64,000 nucleotides of DNA from F23-D06 sp963643165 (GCA_963643165.1 CAVIJD010000002.1:1-64000); one strand, 5' to 3'. Counted from the stretch's first letter, positions 25,116 to 34,065 are shown. Program-made: numbers and translations. The notes: a model not told the origin generated them from the letters alone.

Positions 25116-26123
25116 ATGGAAGAAATCGACGAAATGAATGAGCCCTCTTGCGGAGAGGAAACTGAAATGAAACCGTTGAAAATGGATGAAGAACAGACGC
25201 AGGGCGGCAAGTCGCGCCGCAAACTGTGGATAGTCGTGATATGCGTGGCTGTGGTGCTGTGCATCGCCGCCGTGGTGGCTTTGTTCCTGACGCGAGGATT
25301 CGGGAAATACAAAGGTTATAAGAAAGACCGCGCCACGGGCATCTATTACCAATTTTACGGAGATGTGAATGACACGGCTGTGATGCCTAAGACCGGCGAC
25401 CTGGTGGGCATTCTGTTCTCGCTCAGCGCCGGCGACTCGCTGCTCATCCCGATGACTCCCAATGAATTGCTGATGGACTCTCTCTACGAGGGCGACCTCT
25501 ACGCCGCCATCCGCATGATGCATGTGGGTGATTCCGCCTCTTTTGTGCTCGATGGCCCCGAGTTCTTCCGCCATTTCATGCAAGACACAGTCTATCCGTT
25601 CGGCAAAGACCCGCTCTACCTGAATGTCAAGCTCTATGCCCAAATGCCTGCCGCCCAGTTCCAGCAGATGCGCGCCGAGTATGAGAAGATGCTCCGCGAC
25701 AAGAAAAACGAGGAACAGCAGAACATCCAAGCATACGTGGCTGAACATTTCAAGGGAGTCACGCCTACCGCACAAGGCCTCTATATCAAGACGCTGAAGA
25801 AAGGCACGGGCGCACAACCTAAGCAGGGACAAACCGTGACGGTGCATTATACCGGCAAATTCCTCGACGGCAAGTCTTTCGACAGCTCCGTTGACCGCAA
25901 CGAGCCTTTCAAATTCATGCTCGGCATCGGTCAGGTAATCCCCGGCTGGGATATTACAGTGGCCGGAATGCGTGTGGGCGAGAAACTCACCGTGCTCATC
26001 CCGTCTGACTACGCTTACGGCGAAAGAGGAAACTACGCCATTCCGCCGTACTCTCCGCTCGTGTTCGACATAGAACTGCTCGGTATCGATGACGGAACTG
26101 AAACGGCTGTTGCTGAATATTAA
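25116..26123 (+). CDS. Membrane-anchored FKBP-type peptidyl-prolyl isomerase
   Basis: 335 residues. An acidic cytoplasmic N-terminus (about 1-33) and one transmembrane helix (about 37-59) leave the rest in the periplasm. Residues 70-190 look like a first, degenerate FKBP-type domain (KTGDLVGILFSLSAGDSLL). After a charged linker comes a complete FKBP domain (about 235-327): VTVHYTGKFLDGKSFDSS, FKFMLGIGQVIPGWD and IPSDYAYGERG. It should assist folding of exported proteins. Its 3' end overlaps the next gene by 35 bp. Confidence 0.88.
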   Translation: MEEIDEMNEPSCGEETEMKPLKMDEEQTQGGKSRRKLWIVVICVAVVLCIAAVVALFLTRGFGKYKGYKKDRATGIYYQFYGDVNDTAVMPKTGDLVGILFSLSAGDSLLIPMTPNELLMDSLYEGDLYAAIRMMHVGDSASFVLDGPEFFRHFMQDTVYPFGKDPLYLNVKLYAQMPAAQFQQMRAEYEKMLRDKKNEEQQNIQAYVAEHFKGVTPTAQGLYIKTLKKGTGAQPKQGQTVTVHYTGKFLDGKSFDSSVDRNEPFKFMLGIGQVIPGWDITVAGMRVGEKLTVLIPSDYAYGERGNYAIPPYSPLVFDIELLGIDDGTETAVAEY

Positions 26124-27822
26124 CGAGACGGCAAGGTTGCGTCCCCTCGCGGGACACGCCTCCGTTATTTGCCTCTGTCTCGCGCTTGTCTGCTTTGCTG
26201 GCTGCCACAAAAAGAGCGGCAGCGTTCATCCTGACAGAAAATCGGAAACGGCAGCACAGACGCAGACCGTTACGGTCACCGAAGACAACACGTTCGATTT
26301 CAACACGTTGAACTTGAATGGCTGCTACTGCGGCACCGTGGCCGGAAAATATTGCTTCGTCGAAATCGACAGACAGGACAACGACACCATTGAGGGGCAC
26401 TGCTACCCAGTCGGGCAAACAGCCTGGGCGGAAGCAGTGCCTTTCTGCATTTACCGCAACGGAAACGACTATTTTTACCGTGACGGCGAACAGGAACGGG
26501 AAATCCGTTTTGAGGTGGCCATAGACTCAACCTCCCTGACGGGTGAGTTCCGGTACAAATGGTCCCTTTTCTCGAACGACCTTTCGCTGGAGCGTTACCA
26601 TGCTCCCGAGGTTCACACCTATCCTGAGGCCCGACTGGTGAAGCCGCAGTTTGAGGTGGCCAAACGCACGGAAGTGGAGTATGCCAAAGCCCCCGGCTAT
26701 TGGTCGTCTTACCCGATCCGCGACTCGCGTTACATGAAGATGATCCGCGAGACGATGACCAAGAAGATTGCGACGAAGGAACTTCCGCTGACCATGGACC
26801 TCTATTGTCCGCAACACGACACGCTCAAAAAGCACCCCTTGATTGTGTTTATCCATGGCGGTGCGTTCTATTTTGGCGACAAAGGCTCGGAGGCCATGAG
26901 CGGTTGGTGCCGCCATTTTGCCAGTCTGGGGTATGTTACGGCATCGCTCAACTACCGAATGGGCTTCCATCTGTCAGGCAAGTCGATACACCAATGCGAG
27001 TACAACGCCATACAAGACGCGCATGCCGCCTTTCGCTATTTGGCGGCCCACGCCAACGAGTACGGCATTGACACCTCGGCGCTCTTTGTGGCGGGCACCA
27101 GCGCCGGCGCCATCATGGCCCTCAATGTGGCCTATCTCTCGTCTGCAACAGAAATACCGTTTGTTCGTCAAACAAATATGACAAGCAAAAACGGCAAATT
27201 GGACGGATCCGGCAACGCGCTCCCAAACAAGTTCCGCATCCGCGGCGTGGCGAATATGTGGGGCGCAGTGTTCGATACTGACGTGCTGGAAAACAGGAAT
27301 ATACCGGTCATCTCATTCCATGGCACGGCCGATGACATTGTGCCCTACGAGGAGGGATTCCCGATGGCAAACTTGAAACTGAACATCAGCGAGGCTTTTC
27401 TCGAAAAAATGTACGGTTCGGCCGCCATTCACAAGAAACTGGACGAACGACGGGTGTATAACGAGTTTTATCCTATCGAGGGCGGCCATCATGCCCCATA
27501 CCAGACCCGCGACGGAAGCCTTAACCAGTATTATTACTTCATTCAAGACAAGATGCAACGTTTCTTTTACCATATTTTGGACAAAACCGGCCCGGTGGTG
27601 CGTGTCAAGGGCGAACCCGGAACCTACAAAGTCAACGACGAGCGCGTGGCGTGCATAGACTGGAAAGTTACCGGTGGCTACATTCTGAGCCAAAAGGGGA
27701 CCAGCGTTGAGGTGGTCTGGCGCAAAGACGCTCCCGTGCATACGCTTTCTGCCGTCGGGATGTTGGACTCGGGAATCCCTTTCAACACCTCTATAGATGT
27801 AAAAGAAGAGCAGGAGCAATGA
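26089..27822 (+). CDS. Alpha/beta-hydrolase lipoprotein (carboxylesterase-like)
   Basis: 577 residues. The signal peptide ends CFAGC (lipobox, Cys about 44 counting from ATG 26089), so the protein is lipid-anchored. The first about 170 residues are a separate beta-rich domain without a recognised family. The hydrolase domain carries the oxyanion motif HGGAFYFG (His256), nucleophile GTSAGA (Ser338) and GGHH (His467). It overlaps the FKBP gene by 35 bp and shares ATGA with the next gene, so the genes are translationally coupled. The substrate is unknown. Confidence 0.82.
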   Translation: MTELKRLLLNINETARLRPLAGHASVICLCLALVCFAGCHKKSGSVHPDRKSETAAQTQTVTVTEDNTFDFNTLNLNGCYCGTVAGKYCFVEIDRQDNDTIEGHCYPVGQTAWAEAVPFCIYRNGNDYFYRDGEQEREIRFEVAIDSTSLTGEFRYKWSLFSNDLSLERYHAPEVHTYPEARLVKPQFEVAKRTEVEYAKAPGYWSSYPIRDSRYMKMIRETMTKKIATKELPLTMDLYCPQHDTLKKHPLIVFIHGGAFYFGDKGSEAMSGWCRHFASLGYVTASLNYRMGFHLSGKSIHQCEYNAIQDAHAAFRYLAAHANEYGIDTSALFVAGTSAGAIMALNVAYLSSATEIPFVRQTNMTSKNGKLDGSGNALPNKFRIRGVANMWGAVFDTDVLENRNIPVISFHGTADDIVPYEEGFPMANLKLNISEAFLEKMYGSAAIHKKLDERRVYNEFYPIEGGHHAPYQTRDGSLNQYYYFIQDKMQRFFYHILDKTGPVVRVKGEPGTYKVNDERVACIDWKVTGGYILSQKGTSVEVVWRKDAPVHTLSAVGMLDSGIPFNTSIDVKEEQEQ

Positions 27823-29702
27823 AACAAACGTTTTTTTTGACACGCCGTTTCCCCTTGTTGCTGCTGCTTGTTGCCGTGTGCTTGTCGATGCTTGCCACGG
27901 GCTGCTCCAAGTTGTCGATAAAAGAGCCTAAGCCGCAATGGTTCAAACGCTATGCTTTTTACGACAACCGGGCATACGAGGCTTATTTCAGACAAAGAAT
28001 TGCCGCAATGCCCGACGATACGCTGCCCGATTGGGCGTGGGTGCTCGCACACTACCGCGACAAGGGGAAGCCGGAATGGACGGCACACGGTTTTCAGACA
28101 CACCGGATTGACACGCTGCTCGGCTGCCTTGCCAGGGCTTACGAGCATGGGCTTCCGGCTGATTTTTTCAGCGATTCCTGCCTTACGGCGCAAATCGGAG
28201 CATTGAAGCGTTACGAGCCGACAGACGCCCACAGCCTTTATGCCGCACTGTTTCGGCTGGAGATGTCTTTGACGGAAGCATACGTCCGCTATGCGGAGGC
28301 CCTGCAGTACGGCGCAGTCCGTCCCGATGTGGCCAATGGTGGGAAATGGCTTTATGAGACGGAAAGTCCAGATTCTCTTTTTGTTACATCGTTGATGCAT
28401 AAAATGAACCATCTCCCCGTGTTCTTGAAAGAACTTCAGCCGACAGACACCTCCTATATGAGTCTGCAGGATGAACTGCGCATGCTTTATCCTCTTAAAG
28501 ATACTGTGCTGCAACAGATACCGCGCTTGTCTTTGGCATTGAACCAGAAAAACGTGGCGGTGAAGGCGCTTTGTGGCAGACTCCGTCTTACGGGTGAACT
28601 GCCTGACTGCGGCGAAACCGACCTGTTGACCGATGAGGTGATGGCAGCCGTGAACCTGTTCAGGGAGAACAATGCACTGCCACAGAGTGATACACTTGAC
28701 CGGGAAACGATAGACTGCCTCAACCGTCCGATTTCCTATTATGTGGAAAAGGTTGCCGTAAACCTCGAACGGCTGCGCTGGAAAACAGTCGCTAAAAAGT
28801 CGGACACGTTCATTGCAGTAAACATCCCGGACTTCAGACTAAGCGCTTTCCGCGACGGCGAGCGAGTCATCAATGCCCGTGTGTGTTGCGGCAAGGGGAA
28901 GAACGCCGGCAACGACCCCGCCCGCATGCGCAACGGCTTGGTGTTGGCGTTCAAGTCAGAAACGCCGCTGCTGTACGGCGAAATATCCAGCGTGGTGCTC
29001 AATCCGGAATGGAACATACCTTATAACATTGTACGCGACGAATACTATCCGAAGTTGTGCCGCGACAATGTGCAGGTGATCCAAAGGGAGCGTTTGATGG
29101 TGCGCGACACCCGCACAGGCAAGCTGGTCGCACCTGAAACGATCGACTGGACGAGCGTCAATCCTAAGAACATCCCGTACCGGCTGTTTCAGCAGTCTGG
29201 CAAATTCAATGCGTTAGGGCGCATAAAGTTCGATTTTCAAAACGGGGAGTCTGTATATCTGCACGACACGAACAACAAGGGTGCTTTCAAACGGCGAACC
29301 AGGGCGTTGAGCCACGGTTGCGTCAGGGTGGAGAATCCTTTTGAGCTGGCCGAATTGCTGTATGAGCTGAACGGGTTCGACAGCCTGAAAAGAGAACAGC
29401 TCGGCATTCTCGTCGGTGAGGAGCCTGTGACGGAAGCGGGCACCGAATATGCCGAAAACCTCCACAAACGGGATTCGGTGCGCTATGCAAGACTTGCGGA
29501 ACAAGACAAGAAATTTTACCGCCGTCTGCTTCCCACCCGCGTGAAACTGGATTATAAAATGCCGCTTTTTATCGAATATTGGACCTGCTTTGTCGGCGAA
29601 AACGGCTATGTGCAGTATCGCAAGGATGTTTATGACAAAGATGGAAACATTCTCAAGTTGCTGGCGTCGCACGTCAAGTCGCCGCGACGGAAAAGTGAGT
29701 GA
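27819..29702 (+). CDS. L,D-transpeptidase (YcbB/LdtD-type) lipoprotein
   Basis: A peptidoglycan cross-linking enzyme of the large YcbB type, 627 residues. The signal ends LATGC (lipobox). An N-terminal scaffold domain precedes a peptidoglycan-binding-like region (about 270-310). The YkuD catalytic domain includes NPEWNIPYNIVRDEYYP, YLHDTN and SHGCVRVENP with catalytic Cys501. Start ATG 27819 overlaps the previous stop (ATGA). It suggests 3-3 cross-links in this cell wall, or anchoring of proteins to peptidoglycan. Confidence 0.92.
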   Translation: MKQTFFLTRRFPLLLLLVAVCLSMLATGCSKLSIKEPKPQWFKRYAFYDNRAYEAYFRQRIAAMPDDTLPDWAWVLAHYRDKGKPEWTAHGFQTHRIDTLLGCLARAYEHGLPADFFSDSCLTAQIGALKRYEPTDAHSLYAALFRLEMSLTEAYVRYAEALQYGAVRPDVANGGKWLYETESPDSLFVTSLMHKMNHLPVFLKELQPTDTSYMSLQDELRMLYPLKDTVLQQIPRLSLALNQKNVAVKALCGRLRLTGELPDCGETDLLTDEVMAAVNLFRENNALPQSDTLDRETIDCLNRPISYYVEKVAVNLERLRWKTVAKKSDTFIAVNIPDFRLSAFRDGERVINARVCCGKGKNAGNDPARMRNGLVLAFKSETPLLYGEISSVVLNPEWNIPYNIVRDEYYPKLCRDNVQVIQRERLMVRDTRTGKLVAPETIDWTSVNPKNIPYRLFQQSGKFNALGRIKFDFQNGESVYLHDTNNKGAFKRRTRALSHGCVRVENPFELAELLYELNGFDSLKREQLGILVGEEPVTEAGTEYAENLHKRDSVRYARLAEQDKKFYRRLLPTRVKLDYKMPLFIEYWTCFVGENGYVQYRKDVYDKDGNILKLLASHVKSPRRKSE

Positions 29703-29765
29703 CAACTCCGATTTTTATGAAAAGCCATACAACAAATAAACATAGTTTGCGTTGAATTCTTTCAA

Positions 29766-30431
29766 ATGAAATTTGTGAATATGAAACCGGTGAAATTTAT
29801 TGTAACGCTTCTTTGCAGTCTGCTTCTCTTCTCCACTAATGCCCAAAACACTGACGGCGGGGCAACAGAATTGCTGAAAAAAGTCTCCGACAAGTACCAG
29901 TCATACAGCACGATGCAGTTTCGCTACACGCTGAAAGCCACAAGGGACAACAAAACCTTGCAGACCACAACGGGCGACTTTGCCATCAAGGGCAGCAAAT
30001 ACAGGACGGTTTTCAATGGGCAGAACTTTTTCTGCGACGGCACCACCATCTGGAACTACCAGAAAGCGACCAACGAGGTTTCCATTTATGAATATGACCC
30101 CGAGGATGACGACAATATGATGAACCCGCAGCGTATTCTGAAGAACTGGAACGCTCATTTCAGGGCCAAATATATCCGCGACGAGTATGTGGGCGGACAA
30201 TCTGTCGCCTTGATTGACCTCACCCCGAAGACAACACAGTCGTATTACAGGATACGGCTGCATGTTGACAAGAGCAAAAACCGAATTACGCGGATTTCTG
30301 TGTATGACAAGGACAATACCGTCTATGCGTATTATATTGAACAGTTTAAGGCAAATGTAACCCTGTCTGACAGCTATTTTGTGTTCGAAAAGAGCAAATA
30401 TCCCGATGTTGAGGTGAATGACATGAGGTAG
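29766..30431 (+). CDS. LolA-like outer-membrane lipoprotein carrier protein
   Basis: A 221-residue periplasmic protein. The signal peptide ends at about 27 (TNAQ), followed by a LolA/LolB-like half-barrel: TTTGDFAIKGSKYR, QNFFCDGTTIWNYQKATNEVSIYEY and the closing VEVNDMR. It is predicted to ferry lipoproteins from the inner to the outer membrane. It starts 63 bp after the L,D-transpeptidase. ATG 29766 and ATG 29781 are both possible. Ordinary length for the family. Confidence 0.85.
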   Translation: MKFVNMKPVKFIVTLLCSLLLFSTNAQNTDGGATELLKKVSDKYQSYSTMQFRYTLKATRDNKTLQTTTGDFAIKGSKYRTVFNGQNFFCDGTTIWNYQKATNEVSIYEYDPEDDDNMMNPQRILKNWNAHFRAKYIRDEYVGGQSVALIDLTPKTTQSYYRIRLHVDKSKNRITRISVYDKDNTVYAYYIEQFKANVTLSDSYFVFEKSKYPDVEVNDMR

Positions 30432-30516
30432 AAATAATCTTGCTCATGACGATAGAACCACAAAGGAGCAAGGCGTGAATACGGACTGTAAAATTCTGAT
30501 TGCTTGATTCTTGGAG

Positions 30517-30590
30517 TGGGTCGTATTGGAGTTGAACCAATGACCTCTGCCGTGTGAAAGCAGCGCTCTAAACCACTGAGCTAACGACCC
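30517..30590 (-). tRNA. tRNA-Val (CAC)
   Basis: A full cloverleaf on the minus strand: acceptor GGGTCGT / ACGACCC, D-arm GCTC/GAGC, anticodon stem CTGCT/GGCAG with loop TTCACAC (anticodon CAC), T-arm ATTGG/CCAAT with TTCAACT, discriminator A. CCA is not encoded. Confidence 0.95.
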
Positions 30591-30603
30591 TCGAAAGGCG
30601 GTG

Positions 30604-30611
30604 CAAAAATA
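30604..30611 (-). promoter_or_regulatory. -7 box of tRNA-Val
   Basis: TATTTTTG on the minus strand, 13 bp upstream of the tRNA 5' end. Confidence 0.65.
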
Positions 30612-30930
30612 CACTTTTTTGAATATGGATGGCACATGATGAAAAAAAAGTTTTCTCATCATGTAAAGACTATTCTGAAATAGGCCGAAGGGGAAGCAGG
30701 GAAAGGCAGAATATCTCACGAAAAGATTGCCATGATGCCTCGAGGCGTCAAAGGCAAAAGGGGAGGGCAGAATCGGAAAGAACAGTTGTGGATTCCTGAT
30801 TTTGCAAGCGTTTCTGCGAAAATATAGCCGTAGAGAAGGGATATGATGTCAGGTCTATATGGTGAATCTGCATTATAAATAATTGATAATAAAAAAGATA
30901 AAAGAAAATTTCAAAAAAGATGGCAAGGGG
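30612..30930. other. Gene-free spacer between tRNA-Val and tRNA-Pro
   Basis: No open frame with a recognisable start or protein was seen on either strand. A 9-bp hairpin (ACATGATGA / TCATCATGT, A-rich loop) lies at 30634-30664. The rest is purine-rich and unremarkable. Confidence 0.6.
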
Positions 30931-30960
30931 TTGTAAATGTTGGAAAAAAGTGTACTTTTG
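30931..30960 (+). promoter_or_regulatory. tRNA-Pro promoter
   Basis: TTG 30931-30933 and TACTTTTG 30953-30960, 19 bp apart, about 31 bp before the tRNA. Confidence 0.75.
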
Positions 30961-30991
30961 CCGCCGATAAGTTTTAAGGGTAATAATGGTA

Positions 30992-31067
30992 CGGGGTGTA
31001 GCGCAGTTGGTAGCGCGCTACGTTCGGGACGTAGAGGCCGGAAGTTCGAGTCTTCTCACCCCGACCA
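30992..31067 (+). tRNA. tRNA-Pro (CGG)
   Basis: A complete cloverleaf: acceptor CGGGGTG / CACCCCG, anticodon stem CTACG/CGTAG with loop TTCGGGA (anticodon CGG), T-loop TTCGAGT, discriminator A and an encoded CCA end. Confidence 0.97.
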
Positions 31068-31103
31068 AAAAAAGAGAGACACTGAGTGGTGTTTCTTTTT
31101 TTT
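31068..31103 (+). terminator. Terminator after tRNA-Pro
   Basis: A hairpin with GACACT / GGTGTT at its core, extended by A/T pairs, and an eight-base T-run. It starts at the base after the encoded CCA. Confidence 0.8.
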
Positions 31104-31126
31104 GTCATAGCATTACGGAAAAAGTT

Positions 31127-31134
31127 TACTTTTG
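31127..31134 (+). promoter_or_regulatory. -7 box of dapD
   Basis: TACTTTTG followed by CGTCC. A TTG at 31102-31104 is 22 bp upstream, slightly long for the -33 element and inside the tRNA-Pro terminator T-run. Confidence 0.6.
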
Positions 31135-31190
31135 CGTCCCCGTTCAAGAATGCATAACGATACAAGTTTTTGGCGGAAAAATGATTGTAA

Positions 31191-32000
31191 ATGAATAATT
31201 TGAATATGCAGGAAATAATAGAACAAATATGGAATAACCGCGAACTTCTGAACGAGAAGGAGAGTCGGGAGGCCGTTTTGGAAGTGGTTTCCTTGCTGGA
31301 CAAAGGTACGCTGAGGGTGGCACAACCTGGTGACGGAACGTGGCAAGTGAACGAATGGGTGAAAAAAGCCATTCTCCTATACTTTTCAGTGCGCCCGATG
31401 GAGGCCTATAAGGTCGGTCCGTTTGAGTATTATGACAAAATCCCGTTGAAGTCGGGTTTTGAGGGCAGCAAAGTTCGTGTGGTGCCCAATGCCGTAGCCC
31501 GTTATGGTTCATACCAGGCGCCTGGGGTGGTTTGCATGCCATCGTATCTGAACATTGGGTCATACGTTGACAGTGGCACGATGGTCGATACTTGGGCCAC
31601 CGTGGGGTCTTGCGCCCAAATCGGCAAGAATGTGCATCTGAGCGGCGGTGTGGGCATCGGCGGCGTTTTGGAGCCGTTGCAGGCCTCGCCCGTCATTATC
31701 GAAGACCATTGTTTCATCGGTTCCCGCGCCATCGTGGTGGAAGGGGTCCGCGTGCGGCGCGGCGCCGTGCTTGCCGCCAATGTGGTGCTTACGGCCTCGA
31801 CTAAAATCATTGATGTTACCGGAAGCGAACCCAAGGAGTACAAGTCGGAAGTGCCCGAAAATGCTGTGGTGATCCCCGGCACACGCCCCAAGCAGTTCCC
31901 GGCCGGCACTTTCGAGGTGGCCTGCGCGCTCATCATCGGCAAACGCAAGGAGAGCACCGACACCAAAACCTCTCTTAATGAAGCACTAAGACTCCTTTGA
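31191..32000 (+). CDS. dapD: 2,3,4,5-tetrahydropyridine-2,6-dicarboxylate N-succinyltransferase
   Basis: A lysine/diaminopimelate pathway enzyme, 269 residues. A helical N-terminal domain precedes a left-handed beta-helix of hexapeptide repeats (VVPNAVARYGSYQAPGVVCMPSYLNIGSYV; CAQIGKNVHLSGGVGIGGVLEP; CFIGSRAIVVEGVRV). The active-site region and the LTASTKI and VIPGTRPK ends are conserved. It supplies meso-DAP for peptidoglycan, in line with the wall enzymes elsewhere in the window. ATG 31191 and 31206 are both possible starts. Confidence 0.96.
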   Translation: MNNLNMQEIIEQIWNNRELLNEKESREAVLEVVSLLDKGTLRVAQPGDGTWQVNEWVKKAILLYFSVRPMEAYKVGPFEYYDKIPLKSGFEGSKVRVVPNAVARYGSYQAPGVVCMPSYLNIGSYVDSGTMVDTWATVGSCAQIGKNVHLSGGVGIGGVLEPLQASPVIIEDHCFIGSRAIVVEGVRVRRGAVLAANVVLTASTKIIDVTGSEPKEYKSEVPENAVVIPGTRPKQFPAGTFEVACALIIGKRKESTDTKTSLNEALRLL

Positions 32001-32073
32001 CATAGTCTTTATTCTACAATAATCGAAACTATACATTTCATTAATCTAAAATTTTAACTTAAAATCTTTTATT

Positions 32074-32595
32074 ATGAAAAAATTGAAATTAGCAGTTCTC
32101 GCCCTCGCAATGGTTATGGGCATTTCGTTCACTGCACAAGCACAGGCTCCTTACAGACACAGCATCGGAGCAACCGTAGGAAGCATGGAAGCTTTCTCAT
32201 GGAAAACTTTCTGCAACAATCATTTCGCTATCCAGATTGACGCCGGTGCCAAATACACTATGGGTGCGTTCAGAAACTATTCTTCTTCAATAGCCACCGC
32301 TGAAGCCAATGCCAACTTTATGTACCAAGGCGCTTTTTCCAGAAAACTCTACGGCTTTGTGGGTGGCGGTCCGAGCCTCGGCTACTGCTGGAACCAAAGT
32401 TGGGAAGGCTGGCACTATCGCCACGACATCGGCAAGTTCGGCGTCAATGCTATCTTCGGCCTCGAGCTCAAGATCGGCGCCCCCGTCACTTTCCAATGGG
32501 ATTTCCGCCCGGGCTATGGTATGCTCTTCAATGAAAATTGGACATCACACTATTTCGACTGGGGTCTGAACTTCGGCGTTCGTTATACATTCTAA
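32074..32595 (+). CDS. Outer-membrane beta-barrel protein, tandem paralogue 1
   Basis: 173 residues with a signal peptide (about 1-23, ends AQAQ) and beta-strand pattern to a C-terminal RYTF, typical of outer-membrane barrels. It shares the framework SIG, KTFC--HFAIQ-D-GAK, KLYGF-GGGP-LGYCWN, GKFG--AIFGLE and DFRPGYGMLF with the next gene. It has two conserved Cys. No named family is recognised; it may be a small porin-like or structural protein. Confidence 0.75.
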   Translation: MKKLKLAVLALAMVMGISFTAQAQAPYRHSIGATVGSMEAFSWKTFCNNHFAIQIDAGAKYTMGAFRNYSSSIATAEANANFMYQGAFSRKLYGFVGGGPSLGYCWNQSWEGWHYRHDIGKFGVNAIFGLELKIGAPVTFQWDFRPGYGMLFNENWTSHYFDWGLNFGVRYTF

Positions 32596-32643
32596 CATTT
32601 TTTCGCCCGACATGCCGTCGGCGTTAGAATAAATACGATATTT

Positions 32644-32676
32644 GGGCAGTCATTCTGAATGGCTGCCCTTTTTTTG
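32644..32676 (+). terminator. Terminator between paralogous barrel genes
   Basis: An 11-bp stem GGGCAGTCATT / AATGGCTGCCC (one T-G pair) with a 3-nt loop and a 7-base T-run. It ends only 24 bp before the next start codon, with no room for a full promoter. Confidence 0.85.
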
Positions 32677-32699
32677 TTGAAATTGATAAATGTCTCAGT

Positions 32700-33278
32700 A
32701 TGAAAAAAATAATATGGATTTTGATGGCTGTTTCCATGACAGCGTTCACCGCTCTGCAGGCTCAGAATGTTGAAGAAAGCACGCCTGAAAATACCAAAAT
32801 GCCCTATAAAAACAGCATCGGCGTTTCATTGCAGAGCCTGAACGGATTTGCCTTTAAGACGTTCTGTACTGACCATTTCGCAATCCAGGCCGACTTGGGG
32901 GCGAAGTTCACCATCGGGGCCTCGCGTGAATTTGAGTATGGGCTTGACTTTGTTTCAACGGCTGAGGCCGCCGTCAATTTTATGGCCGAAGCAAAGCTCT
33001 TCAAAGGCCTGTATGGCTTTATCGGTGGCGGTCCCAATTTGGGCTACTGTTGGAACTTTGGCGAATGGACCAGCCAGGACGAACTCAACCGCAGTTGGAC
33101 TTATCATGATCTTGGAAAGTTCGGGGCCAGCGCCATCTTCGGACTGGAGTACAAACTCAACATCCCGCTCACCATACAACTCGACTTCCGTCCGGGCTAC
33201 GGTATGCTCTTCGGTCAATATGGAACAATCTCCTATTTTGATTGGGCAATCAATGGAGGAGTCCGCTATACTTTCTGA
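32700..33278 (+). CDS. Outer-membrane beta-barrel protein, tandem paralogue 2
   Basis: 192 residues. Signal peptide at about 1-21 (ends LQAQ). Clearly related over its whole length to the preceding gene (KTFC, HFAIQ, GFIGGGPNLGYCWN, DLGKFGASAIFGLEY, DFRPGYGMLFG, RYTF), with a longer N-terminal linker and a longer central loop. It is the product of a tandem duplication followed by divergence. A terminator lies just upstream, so its expression may depend on readthrough. Confidence 0.75.
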   Translation: MKKIIWILMAVSMTAFTALQAQNVEESTPENTKMPYKNSIGVSLQSLNGFAFKTFCTDHFAIQADLGAKFTIGASREFEYGLDFVSTAEAAVNFMAEAKLFKGLYGFIGGGPNLGYCWNFGEWTSQDELNRSWTYHDLGKFGASAIFGLEYKLNIPLTIQLDFRPGYGMLFGQYGTISYFDWAINGGVRYTF

Positions 33279-33299
33279 CAAATACTGTAAAAATTGACT

Positions 33300-34019
33300 A
33301 TGACGACTGGAACATTATATCTGATCCCGACCCCGCTTGGTGAGGGTGAATTTCAACATTTCTTTCCTGTACTCAATGCGGAAATCATCAACAAGATAGA
33401 TACTTACATTGTGGAAGAGGTGCGTACGGCGCGCCGCTTCTTGCGCTATGCCGGCATACAACGCCCCATTGACGAATTGCAGTTCTTCGTTTTGAACGAA
33501 CATACGCAAGGCAGCGACTTGAACGAGTACCTGCAGCCCTGCATGGAGGGCAAAGACCTCGGGCTGATGTCGGAGGCCGGCGTGCCTTGTGTGGCCGACC
33601 CGGGCAACAAGGTCGTGGCCAAGGCACACCAACTCAACATCAAAGTAGTGCCGCTCGTTGGCCCCAGTTCTATCATCCTCTCGCTGATGGGCAGCGGACT
33701 CAACGGCCAGAATTTCACGTTCGACGGTTACTTGCCCGTAAACCAATACGACCGCGAACAGCAGATTAAAGCCATCGAAACGGATGCGCTCCGCAAAAAC
33801 CGGACGCACATTTTCATCGAGACCCCTTACCGCAACCAACGTATGGCCGCCTCTATCTGCAGCATCTGCCAGCCCGCCACTAGACTTTGCATTGCCTCCG
33901 CACTTACCGGCCCCGACCAGCTTCTGAAAACTATGTCGGTGGCCAAATGGCGCAAGTATTTCGAGAAACCGGAAAACCAGCTCGGCAAAGTTCCGGCTAT
34001 TTTCTTGATAGGAAGATAA
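33300..34019 (+). CDS. SAM-dependent methyltransferase, RsmI-like (tetrapyrrole methylase family)
   Basis: 239 residues. TLYLIPTPLGE at the start, IDTYIVEEVRTARRFL, LMSEAGVPCVADPG, VPLVGPSSIILSLMGSGL and FIETPYRN follow the RsmI/tetrapyrrole methylase pattern. The length is short of canonical RsmI (about 280) and the C-terminus is reduced. Bacteroidota often carry this shorter relative beside true rsmI, so 16S rRNA C1402 as target is uncertain. ATG 33300 is preferred to TTG 33294. Confidence 0.82.
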   Translation: MTTGTLYLIPTPLGEGEFQHFFPVLNAEIINKIDTYIVEEVRTARRFLRYAGIQRPIDELQFFVLNEHTQGSDLNEYLQPCMEGKDLGLMSEAGVPCVADPGNKVVAKAHQLNIKVVPLVGPSSIILSLMGSGLNGQNFTFDGYLPVNQYDREQQIKAIETDALRKNRTHIFIETPYRNQRMAASICSICQPATRLCIASALTGPDQLLKTMSVAKWRKYFEKPENQLGKVPAIFLIGR

Positions 34020-34057
34020 AAATCATCGCAATTTCTACACCTGCATAGTTTTTTTTG

Positions 34058-34065
34058 TATTTTTG
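34058..34065 (+). promoter_or_regulatory. -7 box of tRNA-Leu
   Basis: TATTTTTG followed by CAGCC, 43 bp before the tRNA. Confidence 0.65.

Noticed and set aside
30650..30800. Purine-rich stretch suggesting a small RNA or decayed gene
   Set aside because: No promoter, no coherent frame and only one weak hairpin.
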